Part shown: in pieces, positions 1 to 7,256 of the stretch
How positions within the stretch are numbered: the stretch's first letter is position 1
Layout of the letters: each line of letters starts with the position of its first letter
NCBI GenBank assembly: GCA_022562475.1
Contig: JADFPD010000016.1
Location: forward strand, 1-32,640
Direction: 5' to 3'
Length of the DNA stretch: 32,640 nucleotides
Source of the DNA: Chloroflexota bacterium
Lineage (GTDB): Bacteria; Chloroflexota; Dehalococcoidia; Lucifugimonadales; UBA3495
Notes under the pieces: generated by a model
The model's input: only the letters and a program-made list of their open reading frames with translations
Told to the model about the DNA's origin: nothing
Databases searched by the model: none
Program-made: the position numbers and the translations under genes

Positions 1-458
1 TTGGGCCAGAGTATAACCCGGAATCGTACGAGCCGTCATGCTGGATAATGAAGAGCTGTTATCACAGTCCAAGAAGCCGAGCCGGCCACTTTAACGCAAA
101 AAGCCCCGACCAAATTGACCGAGGATTCTCAAGAATTACGCCAAAAATCTGCGTAAAATGAGAGCACATAACCGTACAGGTTTTGCTTGGGTCCGCAGCT
201 ACGGAAGCACAGCGTTTACAGCGGTGGGCTTGGGAAGCAATCACTCTACCCCTGGGTTACGCCCGCTCGAGGGTAGAATGCAGGCCGGGACGCCTGCCGG
301 GTAAGTATCACAAAAGGTAAACTATGGGTCAGGCGTCGCCGCGGTGGCGGACCGCGGGCTTCGTCGATACCTGGAAACCCGCCGGGAGCCGCGGCACAAC
401 GTCCGGGCAATGACCAGCCCTCGATACCGCTCACGCCGGGTGGAGAATGGAGTGGAAC
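1..458. other. Left-edge non-coding stretch
   Basis: I see no supportable gene here. The short minus-strand frame at 62-244 has no recognisable family and no good ribosome-binding site. The long minus-strand frame covering 246-1292 is antisense to the NHL gene. The right part (about 280-446) is GC-rich and must hold the leader and promoter of the lipoprotein gene, but I could not pick a convincing -35/-10 pair. Confidence 0.5.
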
Positions 459-1517
459 ATGAGACACTTTCGGACGATTCTCTGTGTAGCCGCCGGCCTG
501 GCAGTTTTCATACTGGCCTGCGGGCAGGACGCGAGGCCCACTGCTGAGCCTGTTGCAGAAGCGGCCGTAGAGCCTGCAGCAGGACCCACCGAAAGGCCCA
601 CGGTTGGGCCCACCGAAAAAATGCCCATCGTGGTCCTCACGATAGAGCCCGCAGTTGAAATTCAAGTTGGAAGTTCCATCTACGAGATTGAGAGTATCTG
701 GGGGAATACTCCCGCCTCTGGAGTCAGCTTTGCATCCCCAAATGGAATCGCCATCGATTCCTTGGACAATGTCTATGTCACCGAGTTTCGCGGAAACCGG
801 GTGCAAAAGTTCTCTCCCGACGGTGTGCTGCTGACCGGATGGGGCTCCGCAGGAATTGAAGACGGGCAATTTCAGAATCCAACTGGTATCGCCATCGATG
901 GTCAAGGAAACGTTTATGTCTCCGAGAGCGGCAACCACCGAGTCCAGAAATTCACCTCGGAAGGCGAATGGCTGGCATCTTGGGGCTCGCGAGGGTCCGG
1001 CGACGGGGAGTTTCTCTCGGCAATGGTCATCGCCGCTGACGCTGACGGCAATCTCTACGTGAGTGATTGGGGCAACGGCCGGATCCAGGTGTTCGACTCC
1101 GACGGCGACTATCAGGGTGAGATTGGGGATGGCGGCGCCGGGGACGGCGAACTGACCACGCCCACCGGCGTCAAAGTGGACCGGGCCGGCGATATCTGGG
1201 TCGTTGACCGCGGAAACAACCGGGTCCAGAAGTTCACTCGAGATGGAGAGTTTCTGGCTGTCTGGGGCTCTTTGGGTTTTGACGCCGGTCAATTCCGGGT
1301 GCCGACGAGCATCGCCATCGACAGTGAGGGCAATTTCTATGTCGCCGAGGTTGATAATTCCCGGGTGCAGATCTTCAGCCCGGAAGGCGAATACATCACC
1401 GAGCTTGCGCCCGGCATCCTATCCAGACCCCACGGCCTAGCCTTCGACAGCAAAGGCAACCTCTACGTAGGCGACACCGGCAACAACTCAGTGAAGAAGT
1501 TTAGGCTGGCGAATTAG
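459..1517 (+). CDS. NHL-repeat beta-propeller lipoprotein
   Basis: Predicted exported lipoprotein with an NHL-type six-bladed propeller. I chose the ATG at 459 over the one at 447 because GGAG sits 7-9 nt upstream of it. The N-terminus then reads as a lipoprotein signal peptide: MRHFR, a hydrophobic core, and lipobox LAC with Cys21. A Pro/Thr/Glu-rich spacer follows to about residue 60. After that come about six repeats with the pattern hydrophobic-A-I/V-D-x-x-G-N-hydrophobic-Y-V, then GN-x-R-V-Q-K-F and WGS (for example GIAIDGQGNVYVSESGN). NHL propellers often bind proteins, sugars or lipids; some have lyase activity. No catalytic residues can be assigned, so the ligand is unknown. The gene appears monocistronic, with 460 nt before the next gene. 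Confidence 0.9.
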   Translation: MRHFRTILCVAAGLAVFILACGQDARPTAEPVAEAAVEPAAGPTERPTVGPTEKMPIVVLTIEPAVEIQVGSSIYEIESIWGNTPASGVSFASPNGIAIDSLDNVYVTEFRGNRVQKFSPDGVLLTGWGSAGIEDGQFQNPTGIAIDGQGNVYVSESGNHRVQKFTSEGEWLASWGSRGSGDGEFLSAMVIAADADGNLYVSDWGNGRIQVFDSDGDYQGEIGDGGAGDGELTTPTGVKVDRAGDIWVVDRGNNRVQKFTRDGEFLAVWGSLGFDAGQFRVPTSIAIDSEGNFYVAEVDNSRVQIFSPEGEYITELAPGILSRPHGLAFDSKGNLYVGDTGNNSVKKFRLAN

Positions 1518-1977
1518 AGGTCTGGCGATTAAGTAGGTTGCGACGGGGGTGTCGGCGCACCGTCCGGCCAGGTGCCAGGTGTAACAAGGCCAACGGCGCC
1601 GATTGGACACGCTAAAAACATATTCGCGAATCTGCCGATTGCTTTCTGGGACCGAATTCGATGTTGGGCCGAGCCGATACCTGATCACCGCCTGCTCATT
1701 GATCCCTGTTCGCCAAGGTGGGTCCAGGCGTGACGTAACCGCACTTTGTGATCATCGACGAATAAATAAGTATAAATTTTTTTGGTTTTGAGAATAACCC
1801 GGCAGGCGCCCCTTCTACCGCAGAGCATGTCCCCTAACCCCACCGGCGAAATGAGACGCACCGAAATGAATTCCTCTGCTAAACTATCTCATAACTAAAA
1901 TCGGTCGATTCGGTAGGCGGTGCGGGGATCGATGGTTGATCTGACCTATTAGCGGGCGGTCTGGGGCCGGACACACA
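1518..1977. other. Intergenic region upstream of histidine kinase
   Basis: No gene is supportable; short frames here have no family resemblance. A markedly AT-rich patch at about 1755-1797 contains TTGTGA at 1746-1751 and TATAAA at 1771-1776. The 19-nt spacer is long, so this is only a weak promoter candidate. The kinase start at 1978 lacks an obvious Shine-Dalgarno sequence. Confidence 0.4.
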
Positions 1978-3093
1978 ATGCGGTTAATTAAAGACAACAT
2001 CCTCCTCCAATTCTCCATCGTGAGCCTCGTGGCAATCGTTGCCATCGGAGCGGTCTCAATCACAGTTCTTACCATTTGGTTGAACGGTGGTATTGATTTA
2101 TTGGTACGGCATGGCGACGCGATGGACGCTATGGCAAATGGCGGCCCGATGATTCAATCCAGCGATCCATATTCCATCCCCAGCCTGACAGACAAAATCA
2201 ACCAACTCCGTTGGGTGATCATCGGCGTTTTTACCGGTGGACTTCTGTTGTTGTACATCTCGTTGGTCAACATCGTCAGGAGCGGCTGGACCACCATTCA
2301 ACGTCAGAGAGAGCGATTAACGACGCGTATACAAGAAGTCGAAGAAGCGCAGGAAGTTTTAAAAGAGATCGACCGTTTGAAAGATGAATTCATCGCGACC
2401 GTTTCCCACGAGTTTCGCACTCCACTGACCGCGATAAAAGGCGCTGCCGAGATATTAATCACCTACAGAGATGATGACGAGGAAACTCAGATGCAATTCC
2501 TTGAGATCATCGACAGCGAAAGCGACCGTTTGACCCGCCTAGTCGAAGATATGCTGGACCTCGCACGCATCGAATCCGGGCAGATGAACTGGGTCTGGGA
2601 GGACGTCGACATTAAATCGGTCGTTGGAATGGCGGTCGACGGGACTCAGTCGTTGGCGATGCAGAAGGACTTGTCTATCAACGTGGACTTGGAGCCAGAC
2701 CTACCCATTCTTTGGAACGACCGTGACCGCTTGGTCCAGGTCGCGACCAACCTGCTGAGCAACTCGATCAAGTTTACCCCGGAAGGTGGGACCGTCTCGA
2801 TCAACGTTAAGAAGCTCGACGACGATTCGAACGGGTTAGGCGAGAGGGTAGAGGTCTGCGTCAAAGACTCTGGCATTGGAATCCAGAAAGCGAAGCACGA
2901 AATCATTTTCAAGAAATTCGAACAAGTAAATGATGAATATTCAGAGAAACCAAAAGGCACCGGCTTGGGACTTCACATCTGCAAGGAGATCGTTGAGCGT
3001 TTCGGCGGAAAGATATGGGTGGAAAGCACGCCAGGCGAAGGCGCCTCTTTCTATTTCACTGTACCGGTATCCGCAAGAGAGTTAATAAGTTGA
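1978..3093 (+). CDS. Membrane sensor histidine kinase (two TM, HisKA-HATPase)
   Basis: Autophosphorylating sensor kinase in the inner membrane. Transmembrane segments lie at about residues 11-35 and 79-100, with a loop of only about 43 residues between them, too short for a full PAS or Cache sensor. A coiled linker (about 105-135) leads to HisKA with the H-box VSHEFRTPL (phospho-accepting His144). The HATPase domain follows with N-box NLLSNSIKF, G1 DSGIGI, F-box FKKFEQV and G2 GTGLGL. The kinase core is clearly paralogous to that of the 644-residue kinase at 24046-25980. No intact response regulator is adjacent. A decayed receiver lies antisense immediately downstream (3094-3226). TGA is a true stop here. 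Confidence 0.95.
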   Translation: MRLIKDNILLQFSIVSLVAIVAIGAVSITVLTIWLNGGIDLLVRHGDAMDAMANGGPMIQSSDPYSIPSLTDKINQLRWVIIGVFTGGLLLLYISLVNIVRSGWTTIQRQRERLTTRIQEVEEAQEVLKEIDRLKDEFIATVSHEFRTPLTAIKGAAEILITYRDDDEETQMQFLEIIDSESDRLTRLVEDMLDLARIESGQMNWVWEDVDIKSVVGMAVDGTQSLAMQKDLSINVDLEPDLPILWNDRDRLVQVATNLLSNSIKFTPEGGTVSINVKKLDDDSNGLGERVEVCVKDSGIGIQKAKHEIIFKKFEQVNDEYSEKPKGTGLGLHICKEIVERFGGKIWVESTPGEGASFYFTVPVSARELIS

Positions 3094-3226
3094 GGAAAGC
3101 GCCTTGTCCGTAGTGGCGGCCAGATTTTTCAATATCGCATAGCTTGGTGACGTAAGCAAAAACGCCATGGCCAATTCCGGCAGAGATGTCGTGCGGCCGG
3201 TTCTTGGCAGACAACATGATCGCACA
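3094..3226 (-). pseudogene. Remnant of a response-regulator receiver domain (C-terminal part)
   Basis: Reading the minus strand from about 3226 down gives IMLSAKNRPHDISAGIG, then HGVFAYVTKLCDIEKS. This aligns with the intact receiver at 23510-23881 (IMLSAKGQQHDIAAGIE, then KGVFDYITKPFNIPN). The active-site Lys of the TK motif is kept. The invariant Pro after it is replaced by Leu, and the N-terminal half with the phospho-Asp is absent. Upstream sequence no longer matches. The fragment abuts the stop codon of the histidine kinase in convergent orientation. I infer decay of a partner regulator after duplication of a kinase/regulator cassette. Confidence 0.75.
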
Positions 3227-3381
3227 ACCCCCGTTATTTATTAAGCCTGGTCACGCCTGCGCCTGTCATCAGTGGGTCAACTCCTAGGGTAGCTGGGCTA
3301 TTGGTTGCCTGTATTCCACAGTTTGCCGATAGGAACGTTTAGATACTTGCGAGAGCGGTCGAAAGCGTTTAGGTTACTTCC

Positions 3382-3546
3382 ATGGAAGACCCAAACTACC
3401 CCGATCGGTTCCAGCCCGATGAACCCGGCAAGTACGACCCAACCCAGCCAGAAGGCCGTCCATTAGGTGTGCCGATCCTCGCCTTGTTGCTCTCCCTAGC
3501 GGTAATGGGGATCGGGTGGGCGGTGATTGCATACGTCGTCTCTTGA
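3382..3546 (+). CDS. Small single-span membrane protein (54 aa)
   Basis: Short frame beginning MEDPNYPDRFQPDEPGKY. It has an acidic, Pro-rich N-terminal half (about 28 residues) and then a hydrophobic segment at about residues 30-53 (VPILALLLSLAVMGIGWAV), ending YVVS and TGA. The layout, a soluble acidic tail plus one C-terminal transmembrane helix, is that of small tail-anchored or N-in membrane proteins. There is no family match that I recognise, and the upstream Shine-Dalgarno is weak. Codon choice resembles that of the neighbouring real genes, which supports a coding call. Confidence 0.55.
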   Translation: MEDPNYPDRFQPDEPGKYDPTQPEGRPLGVPILALLLSLAVMGIGWAVIAYVVS

Positions 3547-3664
3547 TCAGGCCGGACCCCGGGCATTTGTTCGCACACCCCCTGATGTTTTGCCGCCAGC
3601 ACCAAATGGCCCCGGGCACATAGCGAGCAAACGTTGGACCATAAAACGCACCAACCCACCCAGC

Positions 3665-4219
3665 CTAAGTCTCTTTACGGTCCATCAGCCAAGCCATTGC
3701 CTGAACGTCTGCCGACATCCAGCCTTTGGCGGCTTCGAAGCGGGGTTCTTGGATCTCCACGCCCAGGCCGTCGGCCAGGCGGGTCATGAAGTTGAAGCAG
3801 CAGGTTATCAGGACCGTGGAGAGTATCTGTTGATCGCTTAGGCCCAGGCTCCGCAGGCGTTCGACGTCGGCCTTCCTGTTGCCCGACGGGTCCTTGGTGA
3901 GTTTCACGGCGAAGTCCAACATGCCCCGGGTCTGGTCGTCCAGGTCGGCCTTTGTGTAGTCATGCATCATGTGGCTGGAGAACTCGGGGTCGTCGGAATG
4001 CTGACGGAGGAACCCTCCGTGAGCCATGGTTCAATACCGGCAATTATTGGCCGCGGACACCACGGTGGCGATGGCCTCTTCCTGCACCCGAGTCAGGGCG
4101 GATGCGCCGAAGGTGATGGCGGCGTTCATCGCCTGCACCCCTTCCATGGCCTGCTTGTTGATGGACATGCAGGAGATCACCGGGGGCAGGTCTATGCTGG
4201 TTTCTTCGATCCAAGACAT
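3665..4219 (-). CDS. Selenocysteine-containing AhpD-like (CMD family) protein, CxxU
   Basis: Peroxidase-related CMD/AhpD-fold protein of 184 residues, read through an in-frame TGA at 4033-4031 as selenocysteine (U63). Start ATG at 4219 (MSWIEETSIDLPP) is fixed by AGGAG 7 nt upstream. The active site reads N-N-C60-R-Y-U63-T-M-A-H67. AhpD and related proteins have C-x-x-C-x-x-x-H, so TGA falls exactly on the second Cys and the His spacing is right. The rest of the helical fold continues in the same frame without interruption (LGLSDQQILSTVLI, FNFMTRLADGLGVEI) to a TAG stop. A hairpin 10 nt after TGA fits a bacterial SECIS. Likely a thiol/selenol peroxidase or peroxide-linked disulfide reductase in the cytosol; the substrate is unknown. 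It follows the PPOX gene (4309-4785) on the same strand by 89 nt. Standard gene callers would report only fragments. Confidence 0.9.
4004..4020 (-). promoter_or_regulatory. Putative SECIS hairpin of the first CxxU protein
   Basis: On the minus strand, 10 nt after the TGA (4033-4031), ACGGAGG-GTT-CCTCCGT forms a perfect 7-bp stem with a short G/U-rich apex. The apical G is 18 nt after the TGA. Bacterial SECIS elements are hairpins immediately 3' of UGA with a G(U)-containing apical loop at roughly this distance, recognised by SelB. The 3-nt loop is tight; opening one pair gives a GGTTC-like loop. The same ACG/CGT pairs (nt 11-13 with 25-27 after TGA) recur in the second selenoprotein gene. Confidence 0.7.
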
Positions 4220-4308
4220 GGAATCACTCCTAAATTTGGGCATTAATTCGAGATTTTAGATGCACGGAGGCTAAATCGGATTGTCGCTCTAGCCAGGTAG
4301 CCTGCGGG

Positions 4309-4785
4309 TCAAGAATTAGCCTTCTGCACCTCGGCCCAATATCCCGTCCACTCTTCCCGCATCGCTTCCTCGGTCTTGCCTGGCGTGTATCCCGGAGAAA
4401 CCAGGGCCGCGGCCTTGGTCACGGTCATCAGCACATACCGTTCGGCCGGCAGTCCGGACCTTCGGATACCGTGGCTGCCGGTGGCGTAAGCCTTATGGAT
4501 CTGATCGAAAAGCTCCCCGCCGGTCAACACTTCAGCGGTCCCCTTGAACCGGTAGCCCTTGCGGAGAAAGGTGTCCACGACGTTTATCTCGCAGGCAGGG
4601 TTGTGGCCCAGGTTCTCGATGGTGACCGGAGATCCAAGGTCGGCGAAGACCAGGTGATCGTCATCCCAGACCGTGGCGGTGCCCTTGGGCGAAAGGTTGG
4701 GCGAGCCGTCGGGACAGACGGTGGCCATGAATCCCATGCGCTGCTGCCGGACCACTCGTTTCATGTCATCGGTCAGGATTCCCAT
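4309..4785 (-). CDS. PPOX-class (pyridoxamine 5'-phosphate oxidase-like) FMN-binding split-barrel protein
   Basis: 158-residue split-barrel flavoprotein. The N-terminal part (DDMKRVVRQQRMGFMATVCPDGSP in outline, then NLSPKGTATVWDDDHLVFAD) is the usual PPOX entry: a helix, an ATV-x-P-DG-x-P strand-turn, then a strand with S-P-K-G. FMN or F420 binding and reduction of small substrates is known for the family; the exact substrate cannot be read. ATG at 4785 has GAGGAG 5 nt upstream. It lies between, and on the same strand as one of, two CxxU AhpD-like genes. That context suggests a shared redox role (inference). Confidence 0.85.
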   Translation of the reverse strand: MGILTDDMKRVVRQQRMGFMATVCPDGSPNLSPKGTATVWDDDHLVFADLGSPVTIENLGHNPACEINVVDTFLRKGYRFKGTAEVLTGGELFDQIHKAYATGSHGIRRSGLPAERYVLMTVTKAAALVSPGYTPGKTEEAMREEWTGYWAEVQKANS

Positions 4786-4977
4786 GGTTGCTCCTCAGGG
4801 CCGCTCCCAGGCGGGAAATTGGACGCCAGTATACCCAGGCCGACCGGCAGACGGCAACCATGACCGTCCCACGGCTTGAAGGCGCACGTGGCCGGTGCTA
4901 ACCTTCCCAGATACAAAACCCTTATCCGATGATCGTCATCCAAACCTGATGACCGGCACACAGATTGGAGGCAAGAG

Positions 4978-5613
4978 ATGCCCTACGTGAGGACCATTCC
5001 CTACGAGGATTCCCAAGGTGAACTGACCGAAGCATACGACATCATGATCAAGACGCGGGGACGCATCCCCAACGTCCAGGCCGTGAGCAGCCTCAAGCCC
5101 AACATCATGAAGACCCTGATGGCCCACGTTGGCTCGGTGATGTTCGACGAGTCGGGCGTGTCCCGGGCCGAGCGGGAGATGGTGGCCGCGGTGGTGTCGG
5201 CGACCAACAAGTGCCAGTATTGAACCCTCGCCCACGCACAGGCCCTCCGTGGCGAGGACCCCGAATCGAAACTGGCCGAGCAACTGGGCGAGAATTTCCG
5301 CGATGCCGGTCTGCCGGCCAAACAGATGGCCATGCTGGGGTTCGCCGAATTCCTGACGACCACTCCGTCAGGCATCACACAGGACTGGGTGGATGAGCTC
5401 CGCGGCGTCGGCTGGGATGACGCCGACGTGGTGGACATCGTCCATGTGGTGGCGCTGTTCAATTACATGTGCCGCATCGCCGACGGTCTGGGCGTTGATC
5501 TGGACACCGACCGAGGCTGGGAGGACCAGGTGGACAGGCTATCGTTCAAGGACGATACCCCACCCAAGGTCTTCGGCAAGATAGCTCCCACGCCCAAAAC
5601 GACGGCTGCGTAA
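4978..5613 (+). CDS. Second selenocysteine-containing AhpD-like (CMD family) protein, CxxU
   Basis: 211-residue peroxidase-related CMD/AhpD-fold protein with an in-frame TGA at 5221-5223 as selenocysteine (U82). ATG at 4978 is set by GGAGG 6 nt upstream. The active site is N-K-C79-Q-Y-U82-T-L-A-H86, the same C-x-Y-U-T-x-A-H pattern as in the other gene. The frame then runs open for 130 codons (QALRGEDPESKLAEQLGEN, GLPAKQMAMLGFAEFL, VALFNYMCRIADGLGVDL) to TAA. The N-terminal part contains ELTEAYDIMIKTRGRIPNV, a typical peroxidase-related start. Ending at TGA would delete the catalytic His and half the fold. It diverges from the PPOX gene across 192 nt, which must carry its promoter. Role: probable peroxide or organic-hydroperoxide reduction via a selenenyl-sulfide (inference). 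Confidence 0.92.
5226..5257 (+). promoter_or_regulatory. Putative SECIS hairpin of the second CxxU protein
   Basis: Starting 2 nt after TGA (5221-5223), CCTCGCC (5226-5232), a bulged C (5233) and ACG (5234-5236) pair with CGTGGCGAGG (5248-5257). This gives a 10-bp stem with one bulge and an 11-nt loop (5237-5247) containing adjacent G's at nt 18-19 after TGA. Stem, bulge, loop G and distance all match the general architecture of bacterial SECIS elements. It is coding sequence as well, so the structure constrains codons here. Confidence 0.75.
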
Positions 5614-5640
5614 GTCGTTCGACAAGCTCAGGACGAGCGG
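5614..5640. repeat. Short interspersed repeat motif (TTCGACAAGCTCAGGACGA type)
   Basis: Directly after the TAA of the second selenoprotein gene is GTCG, TTCGACAAGCTCAGGACGA, GCGG. From memory this motif, or its complement, recurs between genes in many GC-rich bacterial genomes as part of a REP-like element. Only one copy is in this window, so the repeat status cannot be shown here. Confidence 0.45.
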
Positions 5641-5687
5641 GGGATGTCTTTGCTTCGAACCGACTTCCTAACTGAAAGGGAGCCTAA

Positions 5688-5722
5688 AGAGGGCCGCTAG
5701 CTGATCCAGCCGGCGGCCCTCT
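5688..5722 (-). terminator. Hairpin at the 3' end of the GMC oxidoreductase gene
   Basis: AGAGGGCCGC (5688-5697) pairs perfectly with GCGGCCCTCT (5713-5722) around a 15-nt loop. It overlaps the last codons of the GMC gene and lies between two convergent genes. On the minus strand the stem is followed by TTTAGG, a weak T-tract. Possibly a bidirectional terminator. Confidence 0.5.
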
Positions 5723-7247
5723 CTGCTATCACGATGGCCGTGGCGTTGGTGTTGGCCCGGACGACGTTGGGGCAGATGGATAGGTCCACCACCCGCAAGC
5801 CCTGCAGCCCACGGACCCGGCAGTATTGGTCGACCACCGCCATGGGGTCTGAGTCCGGCCCCATCTTGCAGGTCCCGGATGTGTGCTGGGTGGTGGCAAC
5901 GTTCTGCCGCATCCAGGCGTCGAGCGCTGCGTCGGTGGCAAGGTCTTCGCCGGCGGGCGAAAGCCGGCGCTCCACCAGAGGTCCAAAGGCGGGATGCTCC
6001 AGGAATTTCAGTGATAGGCGAATGGCATCACGCATGCGCTGCCGGTCCCACTCAGTCTCGAAGTACCGGTACTCCAGGCGGGGCGGCCTATCGGGGTCGG
6101 CCGAGTTCAACGTCAACTCTCCGGCGCTGTCGGCCAGCTTCAAGATGCAGGTGATCCTCATGCCTTGGGGGCGGTCTGGACTCCGGCCTTGCAGGGGGTC
6201 GCCGGCCCGCAGACCGGTGAACGACGAAGGGAAGACCTGGATGTCGTTCCGCGTTTTCGATCCCTGGGCGGTGTAGCGCAGCCCGCTCTGGATACGCGGC
6301 TCGACGGTGGCCAATTTTACCCCGGTCCTGGGTTCGAGTTCGATGTTGATCAACGGGTGGTCGCGCAGGTTCTGGCCGACTCCGGGCAGGTCCTTCACCA
6401 CCGGGATGGCCAAATCGCTCAGGTGAGTGGCGGGTCCAACACCTGAAAGCAGCAGCAACTGGGGAGATGCTATCCCGCCGGCGCAGAGGATGATCTCCGA
6501 CCCTTCCACGGTGAACTTCTCGCCGCCGCTCTCCACCTCCACACCCACGGCCCGGCCGCCGTCGAACACCACCCGGTGCACCAGCACGTCGGCCTTGATG
6601 GACAGGTTGAGCCGGTGGCGGTTGGGGTCCAGGTAGGCCAGGGAGGCGCTCATCCGGATGCCGCCGGGGTTGTTCATAGGCAATGCGCCCGTCCCGGTGG
6701 AATCTGGGTTATTCATGTCCGGGTCTTCCGGGAACCCAGCGGCGACCGATGCCTGGTGGAAAGCCTCGTTCACCGGCAAGAATTCTTCCCTGGGCAGCCG
6801 CCAGACCGGGATGGGCCCGTCGGTCCCGTGAAAGTCGTCTCTCACGTCCAGGTCGGTCTCCAGTTTACGGAAGAATGGCAGCAGTTTTACGAAGCTCCAT
6901 TCATCGTTGCCCTCAGCGGCCCAGTTGTCGTAGTCCTCGGGCACGCCCCGGAGGAACACCTGGCCGTTGACCGAGCCGGAGCCACCGATCACCTTGCCCC
7001 GGGCCACCTGCATCGGGACCTTCTGCTCGGGAGTGCCCTGGCCTCGGTAGGCCCAGTTGAACGGCGAGTCGATATCCGTGGCTTCCTGGCGGTATCCCAG
7101 CTTCAGCTCGTCGGGAAGGTGCTCCAAGCCGGTGTAGTCGGGGCCGGCTTCCAGTAGCAAGACCGACCGGTCGGGGTCTTCGCTCAGGCGGGCGGCCAGA
7201 GTGCAACCGGCGGAGCCACCGCCGACGATGACAACGTCGTATCTCAA
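5697..7247 (-). CDS. GMC-family FAD oxidoreductase (choline dehydrogenase-like)
   Basis: 516-residue flavoenzyme oxidising an alcohol-type substrate. Start codon is TTG (MRYDVVIVGGG); AAGGCGAG lies just upstream and overlaps the TAA of the preceding gene. The FAD dinucleotide-binding motif GGGSAG is at residues 9-14 with acidic LLLEAG near residue 33. The GMC signature RGKVIGGSGSVNGQVFLRG lies near residues 82-100. The C-terminal catalytic block carries TQHTSGTCKMG (His455) and, 44 residues on, Asn499 in RANTNAT, the His/Asn pair seen in choline-type members. The substrate is not determinable from sequence. It is co-directional with a luciferase-like oxidoreductase 9 nt upstream, so the two are almost surely one operon. 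Confidence 0.93.
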   Translation of the reverse strand: MRYDVVIVGGGSAGCTLAARLSEDPDRSVLLLEAGPDYTGLEHLPDELKLGYRQEATDIDSPFNWAYRGQGTPEQKVPMQVARGKVIGGSGSVNGQVFLRGVPEDYDNWAAEGNDEWSFVKLLPFFRKLETDLDVRDDFHGTDGPIPVWRLPREEFLPVNEAFHQASVAAGFPEDPDMNNPDSTGTGALPMNNPGGIRMSASLAYLDPNRHRLNLSIKADVLVHRVVFDGGRAVGVEVESGGEKFTVEGSEIILCAGGIASPQLLLLSGVGPATHLSDLAIPVVKDLPGVGQNLRDHPLINIELEPRTGVKLATVEPRIQSGLRYTAQGSKTRNDIQVFPSSFTGLRAGDPLQGRSPDRPQGMRITCILKLADSAGELTLNSADPDRPPRLEYRYFETEWDRQRMRDAIRLSLKFLEHPAFGPLVERRLSPAGEDLATDAALDAWMRQNVATTQHTSGTCKMGPDSDPMAVVDQYCRVRGLQGLRVVDLSICPNVVRANTNATAIVIAERAAGWIS

Positions 7248-7256
7248 TCGCTCGCC

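Noticed and set aside
246-1292. 348-residue minus-strand frame
   Set aside because: Antisense to the NHL-repeat gene; its regularity comes from the NHL repeats and it has no family resemblance.
3665-5613. Treating the two TGA-interrupted CMD genes as pseudogenes or as separate short genes
   Set aside because: Both have TGA at the same catalytic codon, no other disruption, good ribosome-binding sites, and hairpins after TGA. Two independent identical nonsense events at that site are improbable.
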